A stretch of 64,000 nt of DNA from Chlorogloea purpurea SAG 13.99 (lineage in GTDB: Bacteria; Cyanobacteriota; Cyanobacteriia; Cyanobacteriales; Microcystaceae). The DNA is taken from NCBI GenBank assembly GCA_016903695.1, contig JADQBB010000001.1, forward strand, positions 124,001 to 188,000. Direction: 5' to 3'. Below, one piece after another: positions 44,143 through 56,300 of this stretch (position 1 is the first letter of the stretch; each line of letters begins with the position of its first letter). A model generated the notes under the pieces. That model saw nothing but the letters and a program-made list of their open reading frames with translations, was not told the DNA's origin and did no database searches. Both the position numbers and the translations under genes were made by a program.

Positions 44143-44472
44143 AGAGATGAGGAAAGTGCGCCAAACGGCAACCACTGATCCGGTTACGACCGCCCCGCCG
44201 ATGATTGTTATCAGCGCCCAAATTTGATTACGCTGTGAGCCTTTGATCTCGCCAATATCTTTTTTAATCGCTTCTACTTCAACGGTTAAAGCCGTTACTT
44301 GGTTTTTGATTTCGGCTTGTCCGCTCTCTATTTTCTCGAACCGCTGGTCTATTTTCTCTTCGAGATTCTCGAACTTCTCGTCTACTCGCTCGAACTTCTG
44401 GTCTATTTTTCTCTCTAGATTGATGAATAGCTCTTTAATATCGTAGCTTACGGTTATGGGTGTTTGACTCAT
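44134..44472 (-). CDS. small coiled-coil protein with C-terminal membrane anchor
   Basis: 112 residues from the ATG at 44472 (MSQTPITVSYDIKELF); the frame is open to 44571. A heptad-like charged repeat (KIDQKFERVDEKFENLEEKI and onward) leads to a single C-terminal hydrophobic span (ALITIIGGAVVTGSVVAVW). Similar short coiled-coil tail-anchored proteins occur in many cyanobacterial genomes; function unknown. Confidence 0.65.
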   Translation of the reverse strand: MSQTPITVSYDIKELFINLERKIDQKFERVDEKFENLEEKIDQRFEKIESGQAEIKNQVTALTVEVEAIKKDIGEIKGSQRNQIWALITIIGGAVVTGSVVAVWRTFLISSP

Positions 44473-44705
44473 CGTGCTATGGTCTCCGGTATCAATAGAA
44501 AAAAATCCCCAGTCCCGGCAGTAGGGTTTACAACTATTATCGCTCATGGAGAAAAGATAGCGTTTATTCAATCCCCAACGCTGGCATGATCATAAACTCC
44601 GGGAAAAAAATCATATTAAAGTTAATTTCTCACAAAAGTTAATAAAACTTAGTTAACGGATGTAACTTTTGATTAATAGGGAGTTACTGCAAGCTCAGAC
44701 CTTGG

Positions 44706-44711
44706 TATAGT
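44706..44711 (+). promoter_or_regulatory. possible -10 element of acsF
   Basis: TATAGT at 44706-44711 is 76 bases before the acsF ATG; the best -35 in position, around 44683, is poor. The upstream 230-base gap is otherwise AT-rich with no other feature. A weak call. Confidence 0.25.
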
Positions 44712-44787
44712 GAAACCTAGCCGGAAAAACGGCTTTCTAGATTCCTTTCATCTTCTTAATTGTCATCAGAGAAAAATCTATAACAAT

Positions 44788-45864
44788 ATGGTCAGCACGG
44801 TCAAAAAACCAGAATTTGAAGAATTGCGCCCAGGAGTTAAAGCTCCCGCCAAAGAAACGATCCTAACTCCTCGCTTCTACACCACTGATTTTGCGGCGAT
44901 GGCGAAAATGGATATTTCTCCCAACGAGGATGAGCTGAAAGCCATTTTAGAGGAGTTCCGTACCGATTACAACCGTCATCACTTCGTTAGAAACGAAGAA
45001 TTCAACCAATCTTGGGATCATTTTGACGAAGAAACCCGCCGCCTGTTCGTGGAATTTTTAGAAAGATCCTGCACGGCCGAATTCTCCGGGTTCTTACTCT
45101 ACAAGGAATTAGGACGGCACCTGAAAGGTAAAAGCCCCGTGTTGGCCGAGTGTTTTAACCTCATGGCTCGCGATGAAGCGCGTCACGCCGGTTTCTTGAA
45201 TAAAGCTTTATCGGATTTCAATCTGTCTCTCGACCTCGGCTTCTTGACCAAGAGTCGTGATTATACTTTTTTCCAACCGAAGTTCATCTTCTACGCCACC
45301 TATCTTTCCGAGAAAATCGGTTACTGGCGTTATATTACGATCTTCCATCACCTGGAAAAAAATCCAGAGCATCGCATTTATCCGATTTTCCGTTTCTTCG
45401 ATAATTGGTGTCAGGACGAAAATCGTCACGGTGACTTCTTCGACGCGATCATGAAAGCGCAACCTAGCACCCTTAACGATTGGCGCGCGCGTCTGTGGTG
45501 TCGCTTCTTCCTGTTATCGGTATTCGGGACGATGTATCTTAACGATACTCAGCGGGCCGGTTTCTATGAATCCCTCGGTCTAGATGCCCGCGATTACGAT
45601 AAGGAAGTGATCGAGAAAACCAATCAAACCGCCGGGCGCGTTTTCCCCGTGATTCTCGATGTAGAGCATCCAGAATTCTACGATCGCTTAGAGATTTGCA
45701 TCAAGAACAACGAGCGTTTACGAGCGATCGAAGATACTAACGCTCCTAAACCCGTGAAGTTCTTGCAAAAATTACCTTCTTATGTATCTAACGGTTGGCA
45801 GTTCATCAAACTGTATTTGCTGAAGCCGATTCGCGTAGATAATTTAGCTGGTACTGTTCGTTAA
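44788..45864 (+). CDS. acsF: Mg-protoporphyrin IX monomethyl ester oxidative cyclase, aerobic
   Basis: 358 residues from the ATG at 44788, the standard AcsF length. It closes the fifth ring of chlorophyll using O2 at the thylakoid membrane. Diiron ligands are seen in [32 protein letters not shown] and [14 protein letters not shown]. Strong codon bias toward C-ending codons in the middle suggests high expression (inference). It stands as a single gene with its own terminator. Confidence 0.96.
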   Translation: MVSTVKKPEFEELRPGVKAPAKETILTPRFYTTDFAAMAKMDISPNEDELKAILEEFRTDYNRHHFVRNEEFNQSWDHFDEETRRLFVEFLERSCTAEFSGFLLYKELGRHLKGKSPVLAECFNLMARDEARHAGFLNKALSDFNLSLDLGFLTKSRDYTFFQPKFIFYATYLSEKIGYWRYITIFHHLEKNPEHRIYPIFRFFDNWCQDENRHGDFFDAIMKAQPSTLNDWRARLWCRFFLLSVFGTMYLNDTQRAGFYESLGLDARDYDKEVIEKTNQTAGRVFPVILDVEHPEFYDRLEICIKNNERLRAIEDTNAPKPVKFLQKLPSYVSNGWQFIKLYLLKPIRVDNLAGTVR

Positions 45865-45888
45865 TAAGTTTTCTTGAGACATGGTGTG

Positions 45889-45917
45889 AAGGGTAGATAG
45901 TCTCTACCCTTTTTTTG
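45889..45917 (+). terminator. intrinsic terminator of acsF
   Basis: A nine-base-pair stem AAGGGTAGA / TCTACCCTT with a five-base loop (TAGTC), followed by a run of T. It lies 25 bases after the acsF stop and also spaces acsF from the convergent amidohydrolase gene, whose stop is at 45921. Confidence 0.9.
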
Positions 45918-45920
45918 TAG

Positions 45921-47306
45921 CTAACCACCCAGAGTATTTTTATAAATCTTCCCATCTTTAACGATCACCTTGAAATTATTATCAGGGTCAGCGACGATCG
46001 AGAGATTTTCCAAAGGATTTCCCTGCACCAAGATCAGATCGGCGTAAGCTCCCGTCTCCACTACCCCCAGCTTTCCGGGGTAAGGATTGCGAGCCCCCGA
46101 TAGGGTCAATAACCGCCCGTTATCGCGGGTAACTATCTTGAGAGCTTCGGCTGGCGTGAACCATTCCTTCAGTTTAACTATATCGGCATTCTGCGTCTTG
46201 TTCCTAGAGGGAATGAAAAGAAAGTCCGTCCCCCACGCTAAGTTAACGTTATATTTTTTAGCCCAAGAGAAAGCATTACTCACTCCTTGAACCACCTGCT
46301 TCTTTTTAGCGAGCTGGTCTGGTGTGAGATTGGGGTTTTCTATTTCCTCGAAAACTTGGGCGCTCAACCAGACATTTTTTTCTGCTAGCAGTCTCATTGT
46401 CGGCTCATCGATTAACTGCCCGTGTTCGATACATTTTACACCCGCCTCGATCGCTCTCTGTATCGCTTTAGGTGTGTAGGCGTGTACGGTGACGTAAGTA
46501 CCCCAATCGTCCGCCGCCTCGACCGCGGCTTTTAATTCGTCGAGGGTATATTGTGTCACGTCTATAGGATCGTAAGCGGAGGAAATACCACCCCCGGCCA
46601 TGACTTTAATCTGAGAGGCCCCGAATCGCAGATTTTCACGGGTAGCCGTGAGTACCTCATCTCTGCCGTCAGCGATAAAAGCCGCTCCCATAACTTCAGC
46701 CCGCGATAATTCCCCTCCGAATCTACGGGGCCGCTCGGTCAATGAGCGGAAATCTCCGTGGCCGGAGGTTTGGGAGATCATAGCACCGCTGGGATAAATA
46801 CGGGGGCCGGGGGTTTTGCCTTGATCGATCGCTTTTTTGAGGTCAAATGTGGGGCCGCCCATATCGCGAACGGTGGTGAATCCCCGCGAGAGCATTTGTT
46901 CCGCTTCTTTAGTCGCTCTCGCCTGTAGGGTTTCGGCGCTGATATTCGGTGACATCAACTCCGGGAGGGTACTGGCGGTCATGATGATATGAACGTGATT
47001 ATCGATCAGACCCGGCATTAATACCCGCCCACCTCCGTTTATACGGGTCAGGGCGGCCCCGGACGGTGCGTTTATGCCGGTTGTAGAGATCTTCTCGATT
47101 TTATTATCGACCACTAAGAGATTAGATGGGGCGGATAGATTCGGGGATGAGCCGTTAAAGATTTTCACGTTTTCAAACAGGATAGCCGTAGCCGGGGGGC
47201 TTTTTGTGTTCGTGGTGGGTTGGTTCTGGGAATGAGTCGATCGTGCGGTCATACCAACGATCAACATGACTAAAATGCCGACGATCAAGCGGTAACTTAA
47301 ACGCAT
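45921..47306 (-). CDS. exported amidohydrolase, imidazolonepropionase-like
   Basis: 461 residues from the ATG at 47306, with GGAG nine bases upstream; a TTG at 47321 is possible. The N-terminus is a hydrophobic signal or anchor (LIVGILVMLIVGMT). The metal-dependent TIM-barrel hydrolase has VLMPGLIDNHVHI (HxH), then VTVHAYTPKAIQRAI, CIEHGQLID and LAWGTDFLF. Relatives include prolidases and organophosphate-acting hydrolases; the substrate is not evident. It is 70 bases downstream of the giant gene on the same strand. Confidence 0.85.
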   Translation of the reverse strand: MRLSYRLIVGILVMLIVGMTARSTHSQNQPTTNTKSPPATAILFENVKIFNGSSPNLSAPSNLLVVDNKIEKISTTGINAPSGAALTRINGGGRVLMPGLIDNHVHIIMTASTLPELMSPNISAETLQARATKEAEQMLSRGFTTVRDMGGPTFDLKKAIDQGKTPGPRIYPSGAMISQTSGHGDFRSLTERPRRFGGELSRAEVMGAAFIADGRDEVLTATRENLRFGASQIKVMAGGGISSAYDPIDVTQYTLDELKAAVEAADDWGTYVTVHAYTPKAIQRAIEAGVKCIEHGQLIDEPTMRLLAEKNVWLSAQVFEEIENPNLTPDQLAKKKQVVQGVSNAFSWAKKYNVNLAWGTDFLFIPSRNKTQNADIVKLKEWFTPAEALKIVTRDNGRLLTLSGARNPYPGKLGVVETGAYADLILVQGNPLENLSIVADPDNNFKVIVKDGKIYKNTLGG

Positions 47307-47376
47307 GGGGTTAATCTCCAACCGATAAAGGGTACTATGGTTTGCAGTCTCTAGTATGACTCGTTGCTTTCGCCTA

Positions 47377-50300
47377 TCAGCCGATTTTCACGATCGTATC
47401 ATTATAGTCGAGATCACCGCCGCCCCAGAGATCTTCAAAGCCGAACAGATTACTACCGAGACGGGATACATGACTGACACCATCTGGATTAGCCCCCGCG
47501 AAGGAGAAGAAAGCCACCGGTTCTCCCGTCCCCAAATTATTAGGATTCAGCTTTAATACTTCCTCGATAGTAGATTGTGGCACGATAACCATCCCGTACA
47601 TCCCATTACCCTGCAAGCTAATACTTTGGCTACCCGTACTGAACATTTCCCCCGGTGTGGTCAGGCGGCTACCCGTTAAGGGATCGAGGGCGCGTTTTAG
47701 GGCCGCCTCAGCGTAACCCGTAGCATTTGGCTGTAAATCGATAATCTTATCGTCGTTAGTATCCAGACCCCCGGTAAGATTATCGATACGATATAAAGCG
47801 ATCGCATTTTCATAAAGTGAAGCCCGGCTCAACTGCGCGGTCACTTGTACGGGTTCATTTAAAACCCCCGGCATCACGAAAGTGGCGGTTCCCACCTCGG
47901 TACTGAGGCCACCCCAACTCAGTTGATGATAACCGCGACCCTCACTTTGAATATCGATCTCGCTATCAACGGAAAAATTTACCGACTCGCCCTGCTTACT
48001 GTAGAGCATATAGTAACTATCCTTGCTTAAAGCAGAACTTTTCAGGGAACCGAAAAAGAGCATATCGGTCTTTTGCAAAGCGGCGATATTCTCAAAACTA
48101 CCGAGGGCGATTTCCCTGTTTAAAGAGCCGGCATCGGCAGACTCCTGAGTCGAGAATACCGTCTGTTTCCGGGCCAGCGCCGCCGCTCGATAACCATCTT
48201 CACCCGGTCTCAAACCGTCGATGTTGCCGTTGAGATCGTCGATTTTTACCCAGCCGAATTCGTAATCTCGATCCGGCGCGTCGATCAACCGCCATTGCAC
48301 CTGTCCATCACTGTCGGTGGCAACCCAGAAAGTTTTATTATCGTTGGTCATCAAGCCAGGTATGGTGCGCCCCGCGTAGCCATCAATTTTTACCAGGCCG
48401 TTAGCTTTGCCATCGCTATCGTTACTATTACCATCTTTGAGGGTCAAGTTGATTTTTTTCGTATTACTCCCCCCATCATCAGAGGTGAACCTGGCACCGC
48501 TAGAACCGTCGAAAAGCATTTCCTCATATTTCCCCGTCCGAGGGTTGTAATTGAAGAAAGAATTAATATCCTCCGTATTGTCCACGGTAATATCTACGTT
48601 GGCTTGCCCGTTCGTCGTAGTGGTGTCGAATTGTACGGCTCCCGCCAACACACCGGAATCGGTGTTCTTACTCTCGTGTTTCCAGCGTCGAATTTGCTCG
48701 CCGTGCGGATCTGCTTCTATATTGAAAGCGAGGGGAAAATTAGCCGATGCCGAACTTTCTTGAACTAAAGAAACTAATAAACCGAAGCGTCGGGTTCCCG
48801 TATAGATAAGGTCGTTCGGTATTTTAACGCTCACCGTTTTAGTTGTTTCATCCGGGGCGAAAACCACTCTTCCGGCAAGGGGCAAATATCGATCGCCCGC
48901 CTTACCATTACTATCCCGGGTCACGTAACTAACCAAGACGTATTTACTTAAACCCCCTCTTCTGCCGATGGTAAAATTAGCCACGCCTTCAGCCTCGCTC
49001 ACTTTAGGATTAGAAACACTCAGCGTCGTGGGAGCGTCGGGAATGCTAACCGGAGGCGGTGAGTCGCTCACACTATCTTTGGCGGGGGTGGAAAAAGCGG
49101 CAGATGCGCCGACAGAACTCTGGGTTATTAAAGGTGCGATCGTATCGGTAGCGGCCAGGCTTTGAGGAGTTAAACTTGTAGAGGCCAGGCTTTGAGGAGT
49201 TAAAGTTGCCGATGTGGAAACAGCATTTTTATTGACCAGAACCGTAATTTTGCCGACTCTATATTGATAATAATCTTGCCCGAACTGATAGACCGTACCA
49301 TCGGTCACAAAATCGCTACTAAGCTGTAGAAAGTCATCGTCATCCATCTCTACGGTTAGTCTTGAGTTCGGCGAGATGAGATTAACGGAACTAGAACTGA
49401 GAGTGAGAATATTATTGCCGTAATTTTGAATATCTAAAACCTGGAAATTTTTCAGACGCGCACCAGGGGACAGAGTGGTGAGATCCCAATTGAGATTACT
49501 ATAACCCCTGAACTTGAGAGTATTAACACCGGTTCCTCCGTCGAGACGGCGGAAATAAGTGTCCTCAACGGCGATCAGATCATCTCCCGGCCCGCCATAA
49601 GCCACATCTATGCCACCGTTGGTATAAATTCGGTCGTCGCCCTCACCCGCGATGAAACTTTCCCCGGTGGGAGTCCCTACCATCACATCATTACCGACGG
49701 TGCCGGTTTGATTGACGGTATCGTTGAAATCACTGCCGAAGATCGTATAACCGAGATTATCGTTATTTCCCGGGGCCCCGACGATAAAATCACTGAAGCC
49801 ATCGCCATTCACGTCATTGCCGCCACTTAGAGAAATACCCGCTTGAGAACTTGGAAGACCTTCGATAACGAAGCCAAGAGGGTTAGAGGTACTAGAAGTA
49901 GCGTTAGAACTAAGAGTGCCCAGGTCGAAAGGATTGGTAGCCGAGTAGGTTTCGCCCCAAGAACTTCCCCCGAAGACCAAGAAAACCTCCCCATCGGTGG
50001 TATTTTGAGAAGTTAAGGCCGTATTGGGTGAAGCGATCGCTAAATCGTCGAATCCGTCGCCGTTCACATCTCCGACGGCCGAAAAATTGCCCAGTTGATA
50101 AACAGGTGAGGTTGATAAAGTAAGAGCCGGAGTACCTAAAACCACGTCGGGATTGGCGTTGGCACCGATCCCCGCGGTAGAACCGTAGTAGATGAAAACC
50201 GCACCGGTGTTATTGACCAAATCTTCATCAGAATTTAATGTCCCAAGATGAGAGATATAGCCGGGGGCTAGAACCGCCAGATCATCGATGCCATCGCCGT

Positions 50301-53300
50301 TAAAGTCACCTATATTCTGGAATTGGCTGCCTAATTGTTGCGTTTGATTCAGTTCGGTAAAAGGATACGATCGATTAGAAACAAATTGATTATAATCTTG
50401 AGCAGAGTCTTTATTACTATAAACTCCCTGAACGTAAGCCAAATAAAGTTGTTCTTGGAAAAAGGTAGCGCTAACGGTGGTTTCAACACCAAAACTAGGT
50501 GGCTTCTGTCCGCTAGCATAACTCCAGTTAATCCCGTCAGTAGAAGTGGTGAGATTGAGAAAGTACGATGCAGGCGCGTCCTGTCCACTCTGTTGATCCA
50601 GGGTGAAAAGATAGGCGGTGTTACCTACCGTGGTTAAAGATGGGCCGATACCGGAGTTCGGCGGTACTGCCGATAAAGTTTGATCGTTCGTCCAGTTCGT
50701 CCCATCATAAACGATCGTATAGGTAGAACCAGATATAGAAGAATAAGCCAAAATTAACTTACCCGGCTCATTAGACGTACCTGTCCCATTTTGAGGTGTA
50801 CCTGGTAAAACAGTTACCCCTATCTGTTGGGTGTCTAAACTTTTTACATTCGGTACTTGTTGAGCGTCTGACCAAGATGACGAAGGGTTAGAGGAACTTC
50901 TGTAATAAATAGAACTGCCGACACCGTAAAAAACATATAGTTCATTGCCGTAAGAAATTAACTTCGGCGGGAGAGGAGAACTTGAAGTGATTGAAACCGC
51001 GTTATCAAAATCTAAACCTAGAGAGTTATTCGCCGGGCTACCCTCTGCCACCTTAAGTGTAAATGTACCTGTTGAGGTGTTTTCGTTGACGAAAGCCATA
51101 TAGAGACTATCGCCAAAAACGGCTAAAGAAGGTTGATAGTAGCTATAAAGATCATTAGCAGGAGTATCAGAAATATTGGTTTGATCTTCCCAATCGTAGC
51201 CATTTGCACTTCGTAACATACTCAGACCACCAGTAGCAATCCAATTGCCAGGAGAATTCTCATAGCTAGGGTTATAAACCATGTACAAGTAACCGTTATA
51301 CACGGCAACCGATGGTGATACCTGATAAGGGAGCCTTTGTACGTTGAGTGTCGCGAATGTGGTGGTACTCCAACTTAGGGGCGCGGTAATAGGCGCGGTG
51401 GGTGGATTAATAGTGGTGATGTTATCGGAATTACCGCCCGGGTTCCCGGAGAAAGTGCTAATCTGTCCGTTCGGGACGCTATAAAAAGGCAGTAAGTTAG
51501 CGTTTGGATTACCTCCGCCAATATCGCTATAGCCGTCACCATTAACGTCCCCAACACCGTTAATAACAGTATTACTACCGGTGTTAAAAGCCGTAGAATC
51601 GGCAAGATTTCCCTCTGCGTTACCGAGATAAAGATTATTGTTGAGAATTACATCATCATAGCCATCACCGTTATAATCGCCTACCGCTGCGGCCCGAGTT
51701 ATTCCTGTTTGATGTGTTAGGGCGGTGGTGATTGATAAACTGCCCAAGTTCCCTAAGTTACGCCCACCTGAAACTAAGTAAAAGTTATTATTAGCGTCTA
51801 GTACGCCAAAATCTGCTAAACTATCGCCATTGTAATCACCCAAGGCGATAAGTTCATCGATAGATGCAGAATTAGAGATCCTAACGATGAGATCTTTCGT
51901 TCCTGAAGAACCATCGAGAAGACTCTTCGTACTGCCTCCGAAGACGATCACGCCAGCGTTAGGGCCGCCAGAAAACACATCGGCGAAGCCATCCCCGTTA
52001 AGATCACCCAACATCGCGGTTATAGAGCCACCGTCAATTTGATAAGGAAGCGCGGAACTAGTGATCTCGATCGCATCGTTTTCGTCGGCGGAAGCGATCA
52101 CGATTTCACCGTTTAAAACCGTTGGGGTCGGGGTTTCTGCCGTTGTGACACTAGGAACTACTTCCAGATTAGACCAGTTACTTCCATCAGTAGAAGTCAC
52201 CAAATTTATTTGATTATTAGTATCTGTAACGCTCAGGTAGAGATGATTACTATCAGAGGTTAAACCGACTCCAGATGTAGGATTGATCGGGTAAGGATAT
52301 TGATAATTCAATAAGTTTGGCGATAAACTATTAAGCTCGGTTCCGCTCGTCGATGCTATATAAGCAGAGCCGTTAGGATAACTACTACTACTTTGATAAG
52401 GTTGATAACCGACATAAAGTGTATCATTCAAAACCGTAGCACTAGGGGCGGATGCGGAAGTTAAGTTGCCGGAACCAACCGGGGTAAATGTAAAATCTTC
52501 AGACCAAGAGGCGTTAGATTGAGGGTCACTAGAATACACATAAAGAAGATTGCGAAAAGAATCATTGGAGGTGAAGATAGTCAATAATTGATTCTGATAA
52601 ACTACTAGAGCGGGACTCGTAGAAGTAGATTGCGGGATTTGATATTGAGCGCTCCATGTATTACCGTCGTCGTTGCTGTAGGTGATATTGATTTGCTTGT
52701 CTGCATCCATTCCCTGATAGGTCAGGTATAACACCCCGTTATAAAAAGCGATCGATGGAGACGAAGAAGTTGTCATACCGCCGGGTAAATTCATGGGGTC
52801 ACTCCAAGTCTGCCCGCCATCACTACTTTTTAAGAGATAAATCGTATTATCGCTGTTCGTACCCGCCAGGTAGAGAACTCCCCCATTATTGATCAAGGCC
52901 GTACTGTTAGCGGTTGTGGTAGGGAGGCTATCCGTGGTGAATGTGTTGTAGAGATCGCCATCGATGACGAAGCCGTTATCGGCAGAAATATCAGATAGTT
53001 TAATACTGCCATCATCCGCTAACCAAGGATGACCATAAACCACGTAAGCTTGTTCTGCACCAGGTGCCGTTAACATAACATCATCAACGCCATCATCGTT
53101 AATATCACCGACGGGGCTGATAGCCGTCCCCGCTAAATCGTAGGGATTGGTGCCATTGAGTAAGAAAGTGGTTTTATTATCGGTGGCAGTGCTATTGAGG
53201 CTGAACGTACCGTTATTATCGAGATCCAGCGGCCCGAAAAGTACGTAATTCTGTCCGGTTCCGTTAGAGACTAAAGGCCCGCCCACAAAAAAGTCTTTGT

Positions 53301-56300
53301 AATTATCTTTATTAACATCTCCCGCCGACTTGATGGTAATTCCCGCTTGCCCTTTGGGGAGTCCTCCATTAATTTGTAGATATTTGTTCCCATAAGCGGT
53401 AACGGTTCGTGGTGTACTCGAAGAAGTTTGATTGCCTCCTCTGAGGACGTATATTGACCCGGCCTCGCCTAATGCGCCTATGGCTGATAGGGCTACATCT
53501 TGAACGCCGTCACCATCCCAATCATCTACGGCGATCGCCGAACCCAATAAAGTATTCTCGCCAACCCCTTGAGCATTAGCCGTATCGGGCCCCGTGAGAA
53601 GGAGGGAGGGTATCGGAGAATTATTATTAATATCGCTATTGGAGAAGAAATAAGCCGCCCCTACTTGAATACTAGAGGAACTCGGATACAAGTCTTGATT
53701 TTGCTGGCTCGATGGTAATCCCGATAAGCCGTTCCAAGTATTATTGACGGAAATTTGATAGCCAGGTGCGCCGATAATTATCATATCGTTCTGGCTATTA
53801 TCGAACGTCGAAGCCTGTTTGGAATTATGGTGGGTCGAAACCGCTACAGCGTAGCCGAGATTAGCCCCATTACTGCCTTTATAGAGAGATTTCGGGTTTC
53901 GGGAATTATTCCCGTAGAGAATGTAAACCGCTCCATCACCCTCGTTGGCATAGGGAGAACCGAAGACAATATCGGCTAGATTATCCCCGTCAAAATTCCC
54001 CGCGGCCACAGAAAAACCGGCTTGTCCTTCGCTATCGGGCCCGTTGACGATGTAACCCGCACCGTCCGGCAGACTAGCTAGATCTATAGTGCTATCGGTA
54101 TGTGCTTTTAAATAACTGCCGTAGATAACAGCGATCGCCCCGTCGCTATTATCGTAATTAGGAAGGCCGACGATCAGATCGTTGATGCCATCCCCATCCA
54201 CATCGGCGATCGCTAGACTATTAGGCAGGTTATTGGCACCAACGCCCGCATCTTGTAAATCGGTAATAATAACACCGCCGGAATTAGGAGCGTCTACCCC
54301 CAGAGTGGCGACGCTGGCACTTTCCAAATCGGAACCTGGGCCGCCGAAAAGAATTTGAATAGAACCATTATTAAGAGTATTACCCTGACTGTCGGTATAA
54401 CCCCGGTTACTGATAACCACGTCCGAATTATTGTCGCCGTTCAAATCGCCGCCGGCGACAGCGTAGCCCATACCCGTGTTAGCGGTAGGGATGATAAAAC
54501 CGCTATCGATCAGGGCCAGAGAAGAATCATTCGCCTCCGTCACCGTAGCGATGCCTAAAACCTCGGTGGGGCCGGTAGTGTTCGGTTCTGCCGTTGTATC
54601 TTGAGAGCTTTGATCGTTCAGCACCAAGGAAGTATTATTATTAAACCCTACCGTGATGGTCGCACCGCTAATACTCGTAACGTTCGGATCGCTACTTTCG
54701 ATAAATAGATCGAGTTGCTCGTTCGTTCCTAGAACCCGGTGATTAAAATCCCCCCCGGAAGCACTATTGAGTATACGATCGTTCTGTACTACGCCGATGA
54801 TGTTGCCACTGTTGCCATCGCTCGTACCGCCCACGAACCAAGTGCCTTGAGAGGAAGTGATTTCAATACTCGTGATCGTCTTGCCTTGAGAATTGGCTAT
54901 GTTGAGCGGTAGGTATATATCCGCCCGGCCATCGGGGGCGACTGCGGCGGGAGAAACTATATCCCATACGGGTGCGTTCGCATCGGAAAGTTGAGTGGGG
55001 ATTATCTGCGCTTCGGCGTTGATCTGGCTTGTTTGTTTCCAAGCATTACCATCCCAGACGCTGTAATTGGCTTGCGGCCCTGCTTGTTTGGGCGTTACAT
55101 AGCGAGAGGCGTAAAGTTGACCGATCTGGTTAGTGCCTACCAGTAGATCCGTAAATTGCTCGCCCGTTAATTCCTGTATCTGGGAAGCTGAAGGATTGGC
55201 GGGTGTATCGCTGTATTGCAAAGCCCGATTATAATAAGCTACTTCGTCAAGATAAATGTCGCTATCGGGGGTACCGGCGATCGTTAGATTACCGGTGGTA
55301 GGATACTGACCGCTGAGATTAACATTATCGATACTACCTACGGGAGCGCCATTGATATAAAGATTAAGAGTGCTGGGCCCCACCGTACTTTGAGAGTAAG
55401 TAGCGACCACGAACGCCCACTGTCCCGATGAGATAGACTGTTGACCCTCGATAACCGCACCGTCTGCCACACTCTCATCGAGGCTGAAATTGATAGTATT
55501 CCCACTGTCTAAAGTCAGGCTGAATAACCCCGCCATACTGACGAGGTTAACCCCTACCGTAGCGATCGAAGGAGTTTTAACCCACAGGGCGACGGTAAAG
55601 CCCTGACTGCTGGTAGAGATAGCTTGCCCTAATGCTATTTGCCCGCCGGTAAATTGCGTAGCTTTATCGGGATCGCCCGAGGGAGGATTCGTTTGGATTA
55701 AGGCCCCCGTTTGCCCCGGAGTATAATCACCGCTATAAGTACCGTTGCCCCCCGCCCCTAAACTTCCCAGGTTCACGGCGGTAGTACCGCTCGTTTCATC
55801 GAGCCGCAAATAAATCAGCGGGTCATATTGCAGGGTTTGATTGGCGAAGAATTGGGCTTTAGTTTCCGTCCAAAAAATAGCGGGCTGACCGTTTAAGCTC
55901 ACTATATTCAATTGGCTTAAAGGATCGGGGGTCTCCCCTATACCTAATGGCGATGGGTCGCTCCAGGCGCTTCCATTCCAACTCGACCAGTATATCCCAG
56001 TTGTAACCTCTCCCCCTCCGGGGGTTTGACTATTTAACCAAGCCGCCATGACCTGCCCGTTCGGGCCGATCCCTAAAGCCACTTTCCCGTCAGAACCAGG
56101 TAGATTGCCAACTGCGGCGGCAATACTCCATTGATTATTATTGAGTACCGAATAGTAAATGTCCGTATTACCGAGGGCGTTAGAGATTTGCCCGACTTCT
56201 TCCGGGCTGTAAGTTTGTCCGGGGATAGATTTTCCTAAAATTCCCGTGGTGTCCGCATGACTCCAGACGAGGATATTTTGATTGTTCGGGCCTAATATAG